Shown one piece after another: positions 26,843 through 34,969 of a DNA stretch of 64,000 nt. Source of the DNA: Desulfobacterium sp. (GTDB lineage Bacteria > Desulfobacterota > Desulfobacteria > Desulfobacterales > Desulfobacteraceae); the NCBI GenBank assembly GCA_016342325.1, contig JAEINR010000001.1:62001-126000 (forward strand), given 5' to 3'. Position 1 is the stretch's first letter. The number at the start of each line of letters is the position of its first letter. The position numbers and the translations under genes were made by a program. The notes under the pieces are model-generated. The model worked only from the letters and a program-made list of their open reading frames with translations. It was not told the origin of the DNA and did not search any database.

Positions 26843-28195
26843 TTAAGATCTGCGTTTTTTCTTCAGGTCGATCCAGGCCTCAAGCCGCTGTTTGACCATG
26901 GCTTCGTACCCCCGGTCCGTGGGAAGATAGAACCGTTCCTCCTGGAGTTCCTCGGGAAGGTAATCCTGGGGAACGTACCCTTCCTTATAGTCGTGGGCGT
27001 ATTTATAGCCTTTATTATATCCAAGCTCTTTCATCAACCCGGTTGGCGCATTCCGAACATGAAGGGGCACCGGAAGATACCCTGTCTCCTGAATTCGCTG
27101 GGTCACCCGCTTGTGGGCCATGTAAACACTGTTGCTCTTTGGGGCAGTGGCAAGGTACACCGCTGCCTGAAACAGGGCATCATCGCCTTCAGGAGAACCA
27201 AGAAACCGGAACGACTCCATGGCATTGAGGGCCACGCCCAGGGCACCCGGATCCGCCACCCCCACGTCTTCCGTGGCAAAGCGCACCATTCTGCGGATCA
27301 CATAAAAGGGATCTTCTCCTGCGGACAGCATCCGGGCAAGCCAGTAGATGGCCGCATCCGGATCACTCCCCCGAAGGCTCTTGTGAAAAGCGGAGATGAG
27401 ATTAAAATGCTCCTCCCCGGCCTTGTCGTAGCGAAGGGCTTTCTTCTGGACCGCGGTTTCCGCATCCTCAAGGGTGACAACAACCAAGGTGTCCCCGGCC
27501 TTGCCCCGGCTCTGGGACGATGCGTAAACTGCCACGGTTTCAAGGCTGGTAAGGGCGACCCTCACATCACCGTCCGCAACCGCCGCAATGTGCGCAACCG
27601 CCTCCTTGGAAAAGGTCAACCCCAGGGAGCCAAGCCCATTTTCCGTATCCGCTGCGGCCCGCTCAAGAATGGAGACGATGTCAGAACTGTCCAGACGGTT
27701 GAGGGTAACCACCCGGCACCTGGAGACCAGGGCCGGTATCACCTCAAAGGAAGGATTTTCAGTGGTAGCCCCCACAAGGACGATGACGCCGGTTTCCACA
27801 TGGTGGAGAAAGGCGTCCTGCTGGGCCTTGTTAAACCTGTGGATCTCGTCCACAAAGAGAATGGTCCGTTTTCCGTGGAGGCGCCGCCGCTGCTTTGCCC
27901 CCTCAATCACGGCCCGGATGTCCTTAACCCCGGAAAGCACGGCCGATATCTGTACAAAATGGCACAGGGTCTCCCGGGCAATGATGCCGGCAAGGGTTGT
28001 CTTGCCACATCCGGGTGGCCCCCACAGGAGGGTTGAAAAGAGTTTGTCGTCGGTGATCGCCCGGTGGAGAAGCTTGCCGGAACCCACCACATGATCCTGG
28101 CCCACCACCTGGTCAAGACGCTCCGGACGCATCCGGTCCGCAAGGGGACGAAACATGGGGTCATCCTGATCTATCCCGACGTCAAACAAATCCAT
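26843..28195 (-). CDS. rarA: Replication-associated recombination protein A (RarA/MgsA AAA ATPase)
   Basis: Clamp-loader-like AAA+ ATPase acting at stalled replication forks. The 450-residue product has RMRPERLDQVVGQDHVVG, Walker A GPPGCGKTT at 59-67, Walker B with ILFVDEIHRFNKAQQDAFL, sensor 1 GATTENPSFEVIPALVSRC and the C-terminal helical tetramerisation part (LSAGEDPFYVIRRMVRFATEDVGVADP). Order and length are normal. Its ATG shares one base with the der stop (TGATG), so the two are translationally coupled. Confidence 0.93.
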   Translation of the reverse strand: MDLFDVGIDQDDPMFRPLADRMRPERLDQVVGQDHVVGSGKLLHRAITDDKLFSTLLWGPPGCGKTTLAGIIARETLCHFVQISAVLSGVKDIRAVIEGAKQRRRLHGKRTILFVDEIHRFNKAQQDAFLHHVETGVIVLVGATTENPSFEVIPALVSRCRVVTLNRLDSSDIVSILERAAADTENGLGSLGLTFSKEAVAHIAAVADGDVRVALTSLETVAVYASSQSRGKAGDTLVVVTLEDAETAVQKKALRYDKAGEEHFNLISAFHKSLRGSDPDAAIYWLARMLSAGEDPFYVIRRMVRFATEDVGVADPGALGVALNAMESFRFLGSPEGDDALFQAAVYLATAPKSNSVYMAHKRVTQRIQETGYLPVPLHVRNAPTGLMKELGYNKGYKYAHDYKEGYVPQDYLPEELQEERFYLPTDRGYEAMVKQRLEAWIDLKKKRRS

Positions 28196-29640
28196 CAGCT
28201 CTTCTTTCCATCCCTTGAGCGCTTGCGCTGGCTCTGCTCTTTACGCTCCTTTTTCCTGCGGGTGGTCTTTTTTTCCTTCTTCTCAACGATCCTGGCCGAC
28301 AGGGGATTCTTTTCGGAAAAATCGATCTTTCCTGTCTTGGCCCGGAAGAGAAGACGGATGGGGGTCTGTTCAAGCTCTGCCATCTCCCGTACCTGGTTGA
28401 TCAAATACCGATGGTAGGAGAAATGAACAGCCTCGGGATAGTTGACAAAGCAGACAATGGTGGGGGGCTTTACCGCCACCTGGGTGGCATAGTAAAACTT
28501 GAGTCGTTTCCCCTTGTGCATGGGCGGTTCGGTCCGGTAGACGGCATCATCGATGATCCGATTCAAGAGACCCGTATTTATCCGGTAGGCGTATTCAGCA
28601 TAAATTTTCTCTACCATGGCGAGGATCTTGTGGGTGCGAAGGCCTGTGAGGGCGGAGATGGTCATGGCTGGGGCAAAGGAGAGAAACTTCGATTTCATGC
28701 GAAGATCCTCCATGAACCGCTTCTGGTCTTTTCTATCCTCGTCCAGAAGATCCCACTTATTGATCAGGAACAAAGCGCCGCAGCCCCTGTCCTGGGCATA
28801 GCCGGCAATGGTGATATCCTGGTCGGTGACCCCTTCGTCCGCATCAACGAGGATCAGGGCAACATCGCAATCATCCAAACCCTTCAGGGCTTTGAGGATC
28901 GAGAATTTTTCGATCTTCTGTTTCACCTTTCCCTTGCGCCGAATCCCTGCGGTGTCGATGAGACGAAACCGCTTTCCATTTCGATCGATGGAGAGCTCCA
29001 CGGCATCCCGGGTGGTGCCGGCAATTTCGCTGACCACAACCCTGGGCTTGCCGAACAACTTGTTGATCAGGGAAGACTTGCCCACGTTGGGACGGCCTGC
29101 CACGGCAATGCAGATCTCGTTCTCCGGCTTCACTTCCGGTTCTTCATCTGGAAAAAGCGCCACCATGTCGTCGAGAAAGCGCTGAACCCCGATGCCGTGC
29201 TCCGCACTCATGGGGTAAAACTTTTCCATGCCAAGGGAGTAAAACTCAAGGAGGTCCTCCCGCTGGTTGTGGTTCTCGACCTTATTGACAAGAAAGAAAA
29301 CAGGCTTGGAAGCCCGGCGCAGAATACCTGCAATATCCCGGTCAAAGGGGGAGAGCCCTGCCCGCCCATCCAGGACAAGGGCGATGATGTCCGCCTCCTG
29401 AATGGCCATCTCCACATGCTCCCTGATCTCGGCGGCAAAATAGTCGTCATCGGACATAAGAAACCCGCCCGTGTCGACCAGGGTAAAGTGCCGTTCTTCC
29501 CAGACGGCATCGACGTAGTGCCTGTCCCTGGTAACCCCGGGGAAATCATCCACCAGGGCATTTCGCGACCGCGTAATTCTATTGAACAGCGTGGATTTTC
29601 CCACGTTGGGACGACCTACAAGGGCAACAACCGGTTTCAT
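28195..29640 (-). CDS. der: Ribosome-assembly GTPase Der (EngA)
   Basis: Double-domain GTPase needed for 50S ribosome maturation. From the ATG at 29640 the product has 481 residues. Its first G domain has GRPNVGKST (9-17) and DTGGF; the second has GRPNVGKSSL, DTAGIRRKGK and NKWD. A C-terminal KH-like domain follows (VCFVNYPEAVHFSYHRYLINQVRE), then a Lys/Arg-rich tail. The start was placed at MKPVVALVG because GGAGG lies just upstream; an extension to 29673 is not conserved. It is the first protein gene of a tRNA-Lys/tRNA-Glu/der/rarA transcript. Confidence 0.95.
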   Translation of the reverse strand: MKPVVALVGRPNVGKSTLFNRITRSRNALVDDFPGVTRDRHYVDAVWEERHFTLVDTGGFLMSDDDYFAAEIREHVEMAIQEADIIALVLDGRAGLSPFDRDIAGILRRASKPVFFLVNKVENHNQREDLLEFYSLGMEKFYPMSAEHGIGVQRFLDDMVALFPDEEPEVKPENEICIAVAGRPNVGKSSLINKLFGKPRVVVSEIAGTTRDAVELSIDRNGKRFRLIDTAGIRRKGKVKQKIEKFSILKALKGLDDCDVALILVDADEGVTDQDITIAGYAQDRGCGALFLINKWDLLDEDRKDQKRFMEDLRMKSKFLSFAPAMTISALTGLRTHKILAMVEKIYAEYAYRINTGLLNRIIDDAVYRTEPPMHKGKRLKFYYATQVAVKPPTIVCFVNYPEAVHFSYHRYLINQVREMAELEQTPIRLLFRAKTGKIDFSEKNPLSARIVEKKEKKTTRRKKERKEQSQRKRSRDGKKS

Positions 29641-29797
29641 TGACAAACCTCCATAACAAAAAAAACAGACCACTCATCCTGAAAACTCTCACGAGCCTGG
29701 GAATATGAATGAAGTCTGTTTAATATATGATAAAAACACTTTTTTATAAAGGGGAAGTTCCAGACCCCGAAAAGAACCGGAGCTGAAAAAAAACAGA

Positions 29798-29875
<78 letters not shown>

Positions 29876-29890
29876 GCAACATCTGTTTTT

Positions 29891-29966
29891 TGGTGGGCCG
29901 TACTGGGCTCGAACCAGTGACTCTCTCCTTAAAAGGGAGATACTCTACCAACTGAGTTAACGGCCC
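29891..29966 (-). tRNA. tRNA-Lys (anticodon TTT), CCA encoded
   Basis: Cloverleaf on the minus strand: acceptor GGGCCGU/ACGGCCC, D-arm AACUCAGUUGGUAGAGU, anticodon stem UCUCC/GGAGA with loop CUUUUAA, T-arm CUGGUUCGAGCCCAG, discriminator A and CCA. First gene after a strong promoter. Confidence 0.95.
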
Positions 29967-29982
29967 CCGAAAAACAAGACGA

Positions 29983-30011
29983 CTTATATCTGTTAATCAA
30001 ACCGTTGTCAA
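29983..30011 (-). promoter_or_regulatory. Sigma-70 promoter of tRNA-Lys/tRNA-Glu (der, rarA)
   Basis: On the minus strand TTGACA (30006-30011) and TATAAG (29983-29988) are 17 nt apart, and tRNA-Lys starts about 10 nt after the predicted start site. The -35 lies inside a perfect inverted repeat AACCGTT-gtc-AACGGTT (30000-30016). This repeat also lies just after trkH and could be a terminator stem or an operator. Confidence 0.7.
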
Positions 30012-30030
30012 CGGTTATTTTCATGCCGCC

Positions 30031-31479
30031 CTATTTTTTCCAGAATTCGGGCACAAAGAGAATGATCACCGTATAGATCTCAAGCCGCCCCAGGAGCATG
30101 CACCAGACCAGGAGCCACTTACCCATGACGGGGACATGGGCAAAGTTATCCACCGGCCCCACGGTGCCGAAACCAGGGCCGATGTTGCCGATACAGGCGG
30201 CAACGGCACCAAAAGACGAGACCATGTCCATGCCCATTGCGGCCAGACCGAGACTGCACAACACAAAAAGACCGATGTATAAAGCCAAAAACCCCATGAT
30301 ACTCCTCAGCACAGGGTCCGGGATCACAGTAGAGTTGAGCTTCACCTGGGACACGCTTCTCGGATGAACCAGGGTAAAGAGCTCCCTGTAGCAGTACTTG
30401 AAGCAGACCATGATCCGGGCACACTTCATGCCGCCACCTGTGGAGCCGGCTGAGGCGCCAATGAACATACACATAAAGAGAAGGGCCTGGCTCAGGCCCG
30501 GCCAGGTCTCGTAATCCGCAGTGGCATATCCAGTGGTGGTAACAATGGAAACCACTTGAAAGGAGGCATATTGAAACGACTTGCCAATGCTGTCATAGAC
30601 CGTACCATGAACGTTAAAGGTGATCACCAGGCTCAAGACAAGACAGAGCCCCAGAAAGAACCTGCACTCGGAATCCCGCCAGAAGATCAGGGTCCTCCCC
30701 CTGAGCAGCTGATAGTGGAGGGAGAAGTTGATGCCGGCAATGACCATGAAGACCAGAACCACATAATCCAGGTAGGCGCTGTCGTAATGGGCCATGGAGG
30801 TGTTCTTGGTGGAAAAACCGCCCGTGGGCATGGTGGTGAAGGTGTGACAGAGGGCGTCATAGAAGTCCATATTCCCGGCAAGCAAAAAGACCACCTCCAC
30901 AAGGGAGATCAGGGCGTAGACATACCAAAGGATCTTTGCGGAATCGCTCAGGCGTGGGGTGAGCTTGTCAGGAACGGGACTTGGCACCTCCGCCTTGAAC
31001 AGCTGCATACCTCCCACCCCGAGAAAGGGGAGTATGGCAAGGCTGAGCACGATGATTCCCATGCCACCGAGCCATTGAATAAAGCTGCGCCAGAAAAGAA
31101 GACTCCTGGAGAGTCCTTCAATATTGGTCAGCACCGACGATCCTGTGGTGGTAAACCCGGACACGGATTCAAAAACGGCATCGGTAAATCCCGGCACACC
31201 CTGGCCCAGATAAAAGGGGAAGGCCCCAAAGAGACCGATGGCGGTCCAGGCAAGGGCGACGATGGCCATGCCCTCCCTAGGGTTAATATAGTCGATACTG
31301 GGCCTTCTCGAGCCGAAAAACAAAAGGGTTCCCGCACCAATGGTCAACCCCATGGATTGGACCAGGGCCACCAGGCTCTGATCCTTATACCAGAGACTGC
31401 ACAACAGGGGAAACACCATGGAAAGCCCCAGGAACACAAGAAGGATTCCCACCAGATTGGAAACATAGGACCAGCGCAT
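30031..31479 (-). CDS. trkH: Trk-type potassium uptake channel subunit
   Basis: Integral membrane potassium-translocating subunit. The 482-residue product is highly hydrophobic with about ten helices. It has four pore-loop signatures: SVSGFTTTGSS, FTTMPTGGFST, VSIVTTTGYATADY and IGNIGPGFGTVGP, each with the selectivity Gly. The ATG follows directly on the trkA stop (TAGATG), so the subunits are coupled. The gene ends 64 nt before tRNA-Lys. Confidence 0.94.
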   Translation of the reverse strand: MRWSYVSNLVGILLVFLGLSMVFPLLCSLWYKDQSLVALVQSMGLTIGAGTLLFFGSRRPSIDYINPREGMAIVALAWTAIGLFGAFPFYLGQGVPGFTDAVFESVSGFTTTGSSVLTNIEGLSRSLLFWRSFIQWLGGMGIIVLSLAILPFLGVGGMQLFKAEVPSPVPDKLTPRLSDSAKILWYVYALISLVEVVFLLAGNMDFYDALCHTFTTMPTGGFSTKNTSMAHYDSAYLDYVVLVFMVIAGINFSLHYQLLRGRTLIFWRDSECRFFLGLCLVLSLVITFNVHGTVYDSIGKSFQYASFQVVSIVTTTGYATADYETWPGLSQALLFMCMFIGASAGSTGGGMKCARIMVCFKYCYRELFTLVHPRSVSQVKLNSTVIPDPVLRSIMGFLALYIGLFVLCSLGLAAMGMDMVSSFGAVAACIGNIGPGFGTVGPVDNFAHVPVMGKWLLVWCMLLGRLEIYTVIILFVPEFWKK

Positions 31480-32844
31480 CTAAAAGAACTCCAGCTTAAC
31501 GGTGAGGAGTTTCTCAAGCTTTTTAACGGCCTGGCGCCGGGCAAAGAGAATGATCCGGTCGTCGGGCTCCACAACACTCTCCCCCGTGGGAATGATGATC
31601 TCATCCCCCCGGATAATACAGACAAGGAGGGCGCCCTTGGGAAAGGAGAGCTTCTTGAGGGGGCGACCCGTGATATCCGAAGTCGCCAGGGCAACGGCCT
31701 CGATCACCTCTGCATCCTCCCCGAGCACGGAGACCGCAGAGAGGATCTTCCCCTTTCGAATCTCCTGGAGAATGGAACTGATGGCCGAAAGTCTGGGACT
31801 GACCATCTTATCGAGCCCGATGGTCGACATGAGCGGAAAATAGCTGAACTTGCTCACCTTGGTGATGGTACTGTGGGCACCGAGTTTTTTGGCCAGAAGG
31901 GAGGTCAAAATGTTTGTCTCCTCATCATGGGTGAGGGTAACAACCACATCCGCATCCCTCACATTTTCTTCCATGAGTAACTTCTGGTCCGACCCGTCGC
32001 CGTGGAGAACAACGGTTTTGTTCATGGTTTCGGCCAGCACGTTGCAGCGCTCAAAATTGGATTCGATGATCTTTGTCTGAACCGACTCCCGCTCAAGCGC
32101 CTCTGCAAGCCGCTGTCCGATACGCCCGCCCCCCACGATGATCACCCGCTTCAAGGGCTTGACGTTTTTATTAAAGAGCTTGACCGTGTCGGCAAGCCGC
32201 TTTTTTTCACTGATAAAATAGACAAGGTCTCCGGGTTCCAGGACATTGTCGCCCCTGGGAATAATCAGTTCATCCCCCCGAACCACGGCGGCTATCAAGG
32301 GTCTTGCCTGGCCGAACATGGCTGAGAAATCCGACAGCCGCACCCCTGCCATGGGAGACGCCTCGTCAAGGCGAAGCCCCACAAACATAACCCTGCCCTC
32401 GGCAAATTCTCCCACATCAACGGCGCCCGGCACCCGCATGAGTCGCTGAATGGTCTTCACCACCTCTATTTCCGGGTTGATGACGGTATCGATATGGGGA
32501 GCCGCGTCTTTAAACGTTTGATGATAGTCATCAAACCCCGCGTCCCTGATCCGGGCAAGCTTTTTGGTGGCGGGAGAGAGCATATTTGCAACCAGGCAGG
32601 CCACGAGATTCGCCTCGTCGCTGTCTGTCACGGCCAACAGGATCTCGGCCTCCTTGATGCCGGCATCTTCCAGCACCTTGGGAGAACTTCCCGATGCCAT
32701 AATCACCTGAACGTCCAGGTCGTCCGACACCCTTCGAACAGCCTCGGGATCCTTGTCGATGACCACCACATCCTTATCTTCAGAGGCAAGACGACTGGCA
32801 ATATGGTAGCCCACCTCCCCTGCCCCCACGATGATAATTCTCAC
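31480..32844 (-). CDS. trkA: Trk system nucleotide-binding regulatory subunit TrkA
   Basis: Peripheral cytoplasmic regulator that gates TrkH in response to nucleotides. The 454-residue product has two tandem RCK units. The first has MRIIIVGAGEVGYHIA (GxGxxG, residues 7-12) and an RCK-C domain with LVYFISEKKRL near 205; the second has RVIIVGGGRIGQRLAEAL near 232 and RCK-C up to the C-terminus. The start is a GTG with AGGAG 7 nt upstream. Full double-domain length. Confidence 0.94.
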   Translation of the reverse strand: MRIIIVGAGEVGYHIASRLASEDKDVVVIDKDPEAVRRVSDDLDVQVIMASGSSPKVLEDAGIKEAEILLAVTDSDEANLVACLVANMLSPATKKLARIRDAGFDDYHQTFKDAAPHIDTVINPEIEVVKTIQRLMRVPGAVDVGEFAEGRVMFVGLRLDEASPMAGVRLSDFSAMFGQARPLIAAVVRGDELIIPRGDNVLEPGDLVYFISEKKRLADTVKLFNKNVKPLKRVIIVGGGRIGQRLAEALERESVQTKIIESNFERCNVLAETMNKTVVLHGDGSDQKLLMEENVRDADVVVTLTHDEETNILTSLLAKKLGAHSTITKVSKFSYFPLMSTIGLDKMVSPRLSAISSILQEIRKGKILSAVSVLGEDAEVIEAVALATSDITGRPLKKLSFPKGALLVCIIRGDEIIIPTGESVVEPDDRIILFARRQAVKKLEKLLTVKLEFF

Positions 32845-32897
32845 TATTCAACTCCTGTCATAAAGTATAGGGATTGCCAAGGATTTACACCATGGAA

Positions 32898-32915
32898 CCC
32901 CCGGTGTCAATCCTT
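32898..32915 (+). repeat. Junction repeat, copy 1 (partial)
   Basis: CCCCCGGTGTCAATCCTT, the first 18 nt of a repeat also found at 33701-33731 and 35987-36017 in the same orientation. Here the match stops at CCTT and a decayed MNT fragment begins. Confidence 0.75.
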
Positions 32916-32917
32916 CT

Positions 32918-33012
32918 ATCAAAGGGACTTGCCGATGAATCCAGCGGCATAGACATTGCGATCTTTGTGAACCCAGAATCAAAAGACTTTTTTTTGACAT
33001 CAAAATCGACCG
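32918..33012 (+). pseudogene. Decayed fragment of an MNT nucleotidyltransferase gene
   Basis: About 93 nt match 34079-34172 inside the intact MNT gene at near 85-90% by eye, including the region for GLANESSDIDIAIFV. The fragment has base changes and a run of eight T where the intact copy reads GATTCTTTT, and no start codon. It is a leftover of an older MNT copy or of a failed duplication. The rest of the spacer 32845-33058 shows nothing else. Confidence 0.75.
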
Positions 33013-33058
33013 ATTACAAATTGTCCCGGCTTACATAGGTAGCCTGTTTCTCTTAAGC

Positions 33059-33086
33059 TTGACATCGATCAAAATTGATATATCAT
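33059..33086 (+). promoter_or_regulatory. Promoter of hicAB module 1, probably leaderless
   Basis: TTGACA (33059-33064), a 16-nt spacer and TATCAT (33081-33086) end only 6 nt before the hicA ATG, so the transcript would start at or next to the start codon. An ATCA-AAAT-TGAT palindrome in the spacer is a candidate site for HicB. Confidence 0.6.
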
Positions 33087-33092
33087 ATAATC

Positions 33093-33278
33093 ATGAACGG
33101 TAGACAGGTTTTGAAGATTTTAAATGAAAATGGTTGGCAGATTCTCCGCATTAACGGAAGCCATCATCGCCTTGGTAAAGGCCACCTAAAAATTTCAGTT
33201 CCTGTTCATGGCAAACGTGACCTTGGTGTCGGCTTGATAAAAGCCATTGAAAAACAGACAGGAGTTAAATTAACATGA
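33093..33278 (+). CDS. hicA: HicA-type mRNA interferase toxin
   Basis: Small toxin predicted to cleave mRNA; neutralised by HicB. The 61-residue product MNGRQVLKILNENGWQILRI continues with NGSHHRLGKGHLKISVPVHGKRDLGVGLIKAIEKQTGV. It is the dsRBD-like HicA fold with the catalytic His in GSHHR. The ATG at 33093 is the family start; no Shine-Dalgarno is present, which fits a leaderless message. The last 4 nt overlap hicB (ATGA). Confidence 0.9.
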   Translation: MNGRQVLKILNENGWQILRINGSHHRLGKGHLKISVPVHGKRDLGVGLIKAIEKQTGVKLT

Positions 33279-33694
33279 AAGCTCTTTTCCCAGCTTTAAT
33301 AGAACGAGATAGAAGCGGTATGTATTTTGTTAAATTCCCCGATTTGGAAGAAGCAATTACTGATGGGGAAACCATCGATGAAGCCTTGTTTAATGCGCGT
33401 GAGGTTCTTTCTTTAACCATAGAATCACGCCTTGACGAAGGAATTGAAATTTCTCCTCCAAGCCACATTCAAGGGGATAATGTTTATTTGGTGGCTCCAG
33501 CAGCTCGAGTACAGGCTGCTTTGTTAATTCACCAAGCTAGAGGGCAGCGCAGTTTAGCTGATCTGGCAAGGGCTCTTGATACGTCATGGCCAGCAGCTAA
33601 GCGTCTGGAAGATCCCCACCATTCCCCTACATTAAAAGTTCTGGATAAAGCTGCTACCACTCTTGGAAAAAATCTTGTTTTGAGTTTTGAGTAA
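33275..33694 (+). CDS. hicB: HicB-type antitoxin with C-terminal HTH
   Basis: Antitoxin and probable autorepressor for the upstream HicA. The 139-residue product has an RNase-H-like N-terminal domain (FPALIERDRSGMYFVKFPDLEEAITDGETIDEALFNAREVLSLTIESRLDEG) and a C-terminal helix-turn-helix (QRSLADLARALDTSWPAAKRLEDPHHSPTLKVLDKAATTLGKNL). AGGAG of the toxin end serves as ribosome site. Its HTH makes it a different subtype from the RHH-type HicB at 36070-36399. Confidence 0.9.
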   Translation: MKALFPALIERDRSGMYFVKFPDLEEAITDGETIDEALFNAREVLSLTIESRLDEGIEISPPSHIQGDNVYLVAPAARVQAALLIHQARGQRSLADLARALDTSWPAAKRLEDPHHSPTLKVLDKAATTLGKNLVLSFE

Positions 33695-33700
33695 CTGGCG

Positions 33701-33731
33701 TCCCCTGTGTCAATCCTTGGGAGGCTTTTGC
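33701..33731 (+). repeat. Junction repeat, copy 2
   Basis: TCCCCTGTGTCAATCCTTGG then GAGGCTTTTGC, directly after hicB module 1. It matches copy 3 at 28 of 31 positions by eye. On the minus strand it encodes the C-terminal QKPPKD-stop of the start-less open frame that follows. Confidence 0.8.
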
Positions 33732-34000
33732 CCTTCCGCCCCGACTTCAACAAGTATTGACTTAAACGACTCCGTCGTTAATTTATCAAATTTATAATGG
33801 AAAGTTTTATCCTCTGTGCTGTAAAACTCCGTCTGTTCACGGCGGAGATGTAAAGCACTCTCAATTTTAGTATTGAATCTGTTCTTTCCCAGTGGTACTT
33901 TTGAACTGTTAAGGCGGTCGGACAGATCGTTACAGTCTACGGGATAGCGATCCGTGTTTACCCTACCGATACGAAAACAGTATGTTTCTTTGGAGTTTTT
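33710..34000 (-). pseudogene. Start-less 96-codon open frame, probable gene remnant
   Basis: The spacer 33695-34002 contains no intact gene. On the minus strand a frame of 96 codons runs between stops and has no ATG, GTG or TTG. It reads NSKETYCFRIGRVNTDRYPV, then DLSDRLNSSKVPLGKNRFNT and KLTTESFKSILVEVGAEGQKPPKD before the stop. It has protein-like composition. A similar tail (MPAEGGAVQKPPKD) is encoded at the third copy of the junction repeat. I take it as the 3' end of a lost gene; the family is unknown. Confidence 0.4.
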
Positions 34001-34002
34001 TC

Positions 34003-34386
34003 ATGATAGAAACGGAGATAAGACGTACAATGGAACTGCACGGTCATGAAATTGTCTTCGGTTATCTGTTTGGTTCACAGGCAAAAGGGCTTGCCAACGA
34101 ATCCAGCGACATAGACATTGCGATCTTTGTGACCCCCGAATTAAAAGACGATTCTTTTGATATCAAAATCGAGCTTTATATGAATCTTTCCAGAGCATTG
34201 AAGCGAAACAATATCGATATTGTAATCCTGAACCAATGCAAAAATCTAATCCTCATGAACGAGATTATCAGCCACGGCCATTTAATATGTGATACGGACA
34301 AATCGCTACGGCAGCTTTTTGAACAAAGAACACTCCACAGTGCTATTGACTTTAAGACCCAACGACGCATGACCATGGGGATATAA
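34003..34386 (+). CDS. MNT-domain nucleotidyltransferase antitoxin (MntA-like)
   Basis: Minimal nucleotidyltransferase; in studied pairs it AMPylates and so silences the HEPN toxin. The 127-residue product starts MIETEIRRTMELHGHEIVFGYLFGSQAKGLANESSDIDIAIF with the GSx(9-10)DxD signature (GSQAKG...SDIDIAI). The start at 34003 has GGAG 7 nt upstream; a further ATG at 33982 has none. Its stop overlaps the HEPN start by one base (TAATG). A broken copy of its middle lies at 32918-33012. Confidence 0.88.
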   Translation: MIETEIRRTMELHGHEIVFGYLFGSQAKGLANESSDIDIAIFVTPELKDDSFDIKIELYMNLSRALKRNNIDIVILNQCKNLILMNEIISHGHLICDTDKSLRQLFEQRTLHSAIDFKTQRRMTMGI

Positions 34387-34805
34387 TGGAACGTATTTTA
34401 CAAAAAATCGGCAGGATCAACGAATGCGTAACCATCATCAACAGCATTAAAGACGAATGCGGGGAACGCTTTGAGACCGACCCAATATATCGAGGAGCCC
34501 TTCTTCATTACCTATACCTCATGGCAGACACATCAATCGTGCTTGCAGAGCTGGTTATAAAAAAACTAAACCTGAGAACTCCGCAAACCTATGCTGAAGC
34601 CTTTGACATTCTTGGGGACAATGGTGTGCTCAAGCCTGAGTTTGCGTATTCATTTGCAAAGATTGCTGGATTCAGAAACTTTCTTGCCCACGACTACGAA
34701 AAGATTGACGCCTCGGTCATATGCGGCAGGGTCATTGGCAGCATTCCAGACATAAACGAGTACATCTCCCAGATACAAACAAAATTTAACATCAATCCCG
34801 AATAG
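34386..34805 (+). CDS. HEPN-domain RNase toxin (HepT-like, DUF86)
   Basis: Predicted RNase toxin paired with the MNT antitoxin. The 139-residue all-helical product has the HEPN catalytic motif Rx4HxY in GFRNFLAHDYEKID (Arg-Asn-Phe-Leu-Ala-His-Asp-Tyr). The Tyr is the residue AMPylated in known pairs. It has normal HepT length. It is encoded after its partner with a one-base overlap. A plain spacer (34806-34969) follows in which I see no gene. Confidence 0.88.
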   Translation: MERILQKIGRINECVTIINSIKDECGERFETDPIYRGALLHYLYLMADTSIVLAELVIKKLNLRTPQTYAEAFDILGDNGVLKPEFAYSFAKIAGFRNFLAHDYEKIDASVICGRVIGSIPDINEYISQIQTKFNINPE

Positions 34806-34969
34806 AATTCGGCTTAATCATAAATCAGCCACTGTGACTACAAATTAAGTGCGATGCCCCCCGAATATACGATCACTCCATAACCTTGAACACCTGCTTC
34901 ACCCCGTTTAACTTCCCCCATACAAAAACACTATCAATACTGATACTAATGTCAATATTCATAATAAGT

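Noticed and set aside
26834-28036. 400-codon plus-strand frame opposite rarA
   Set aside because: Antisense of a clear RarA with Walker motifs; composition (Gly/His/Pro-rich) is typical of an antisense shadow.
30556-31980. 474-codon plus-strand frame opposite trkH/trkA
   Set aside because: Antisense shadow spanning the junction of two conserved genes; repetitive His/Gly/Lys text with no domain.
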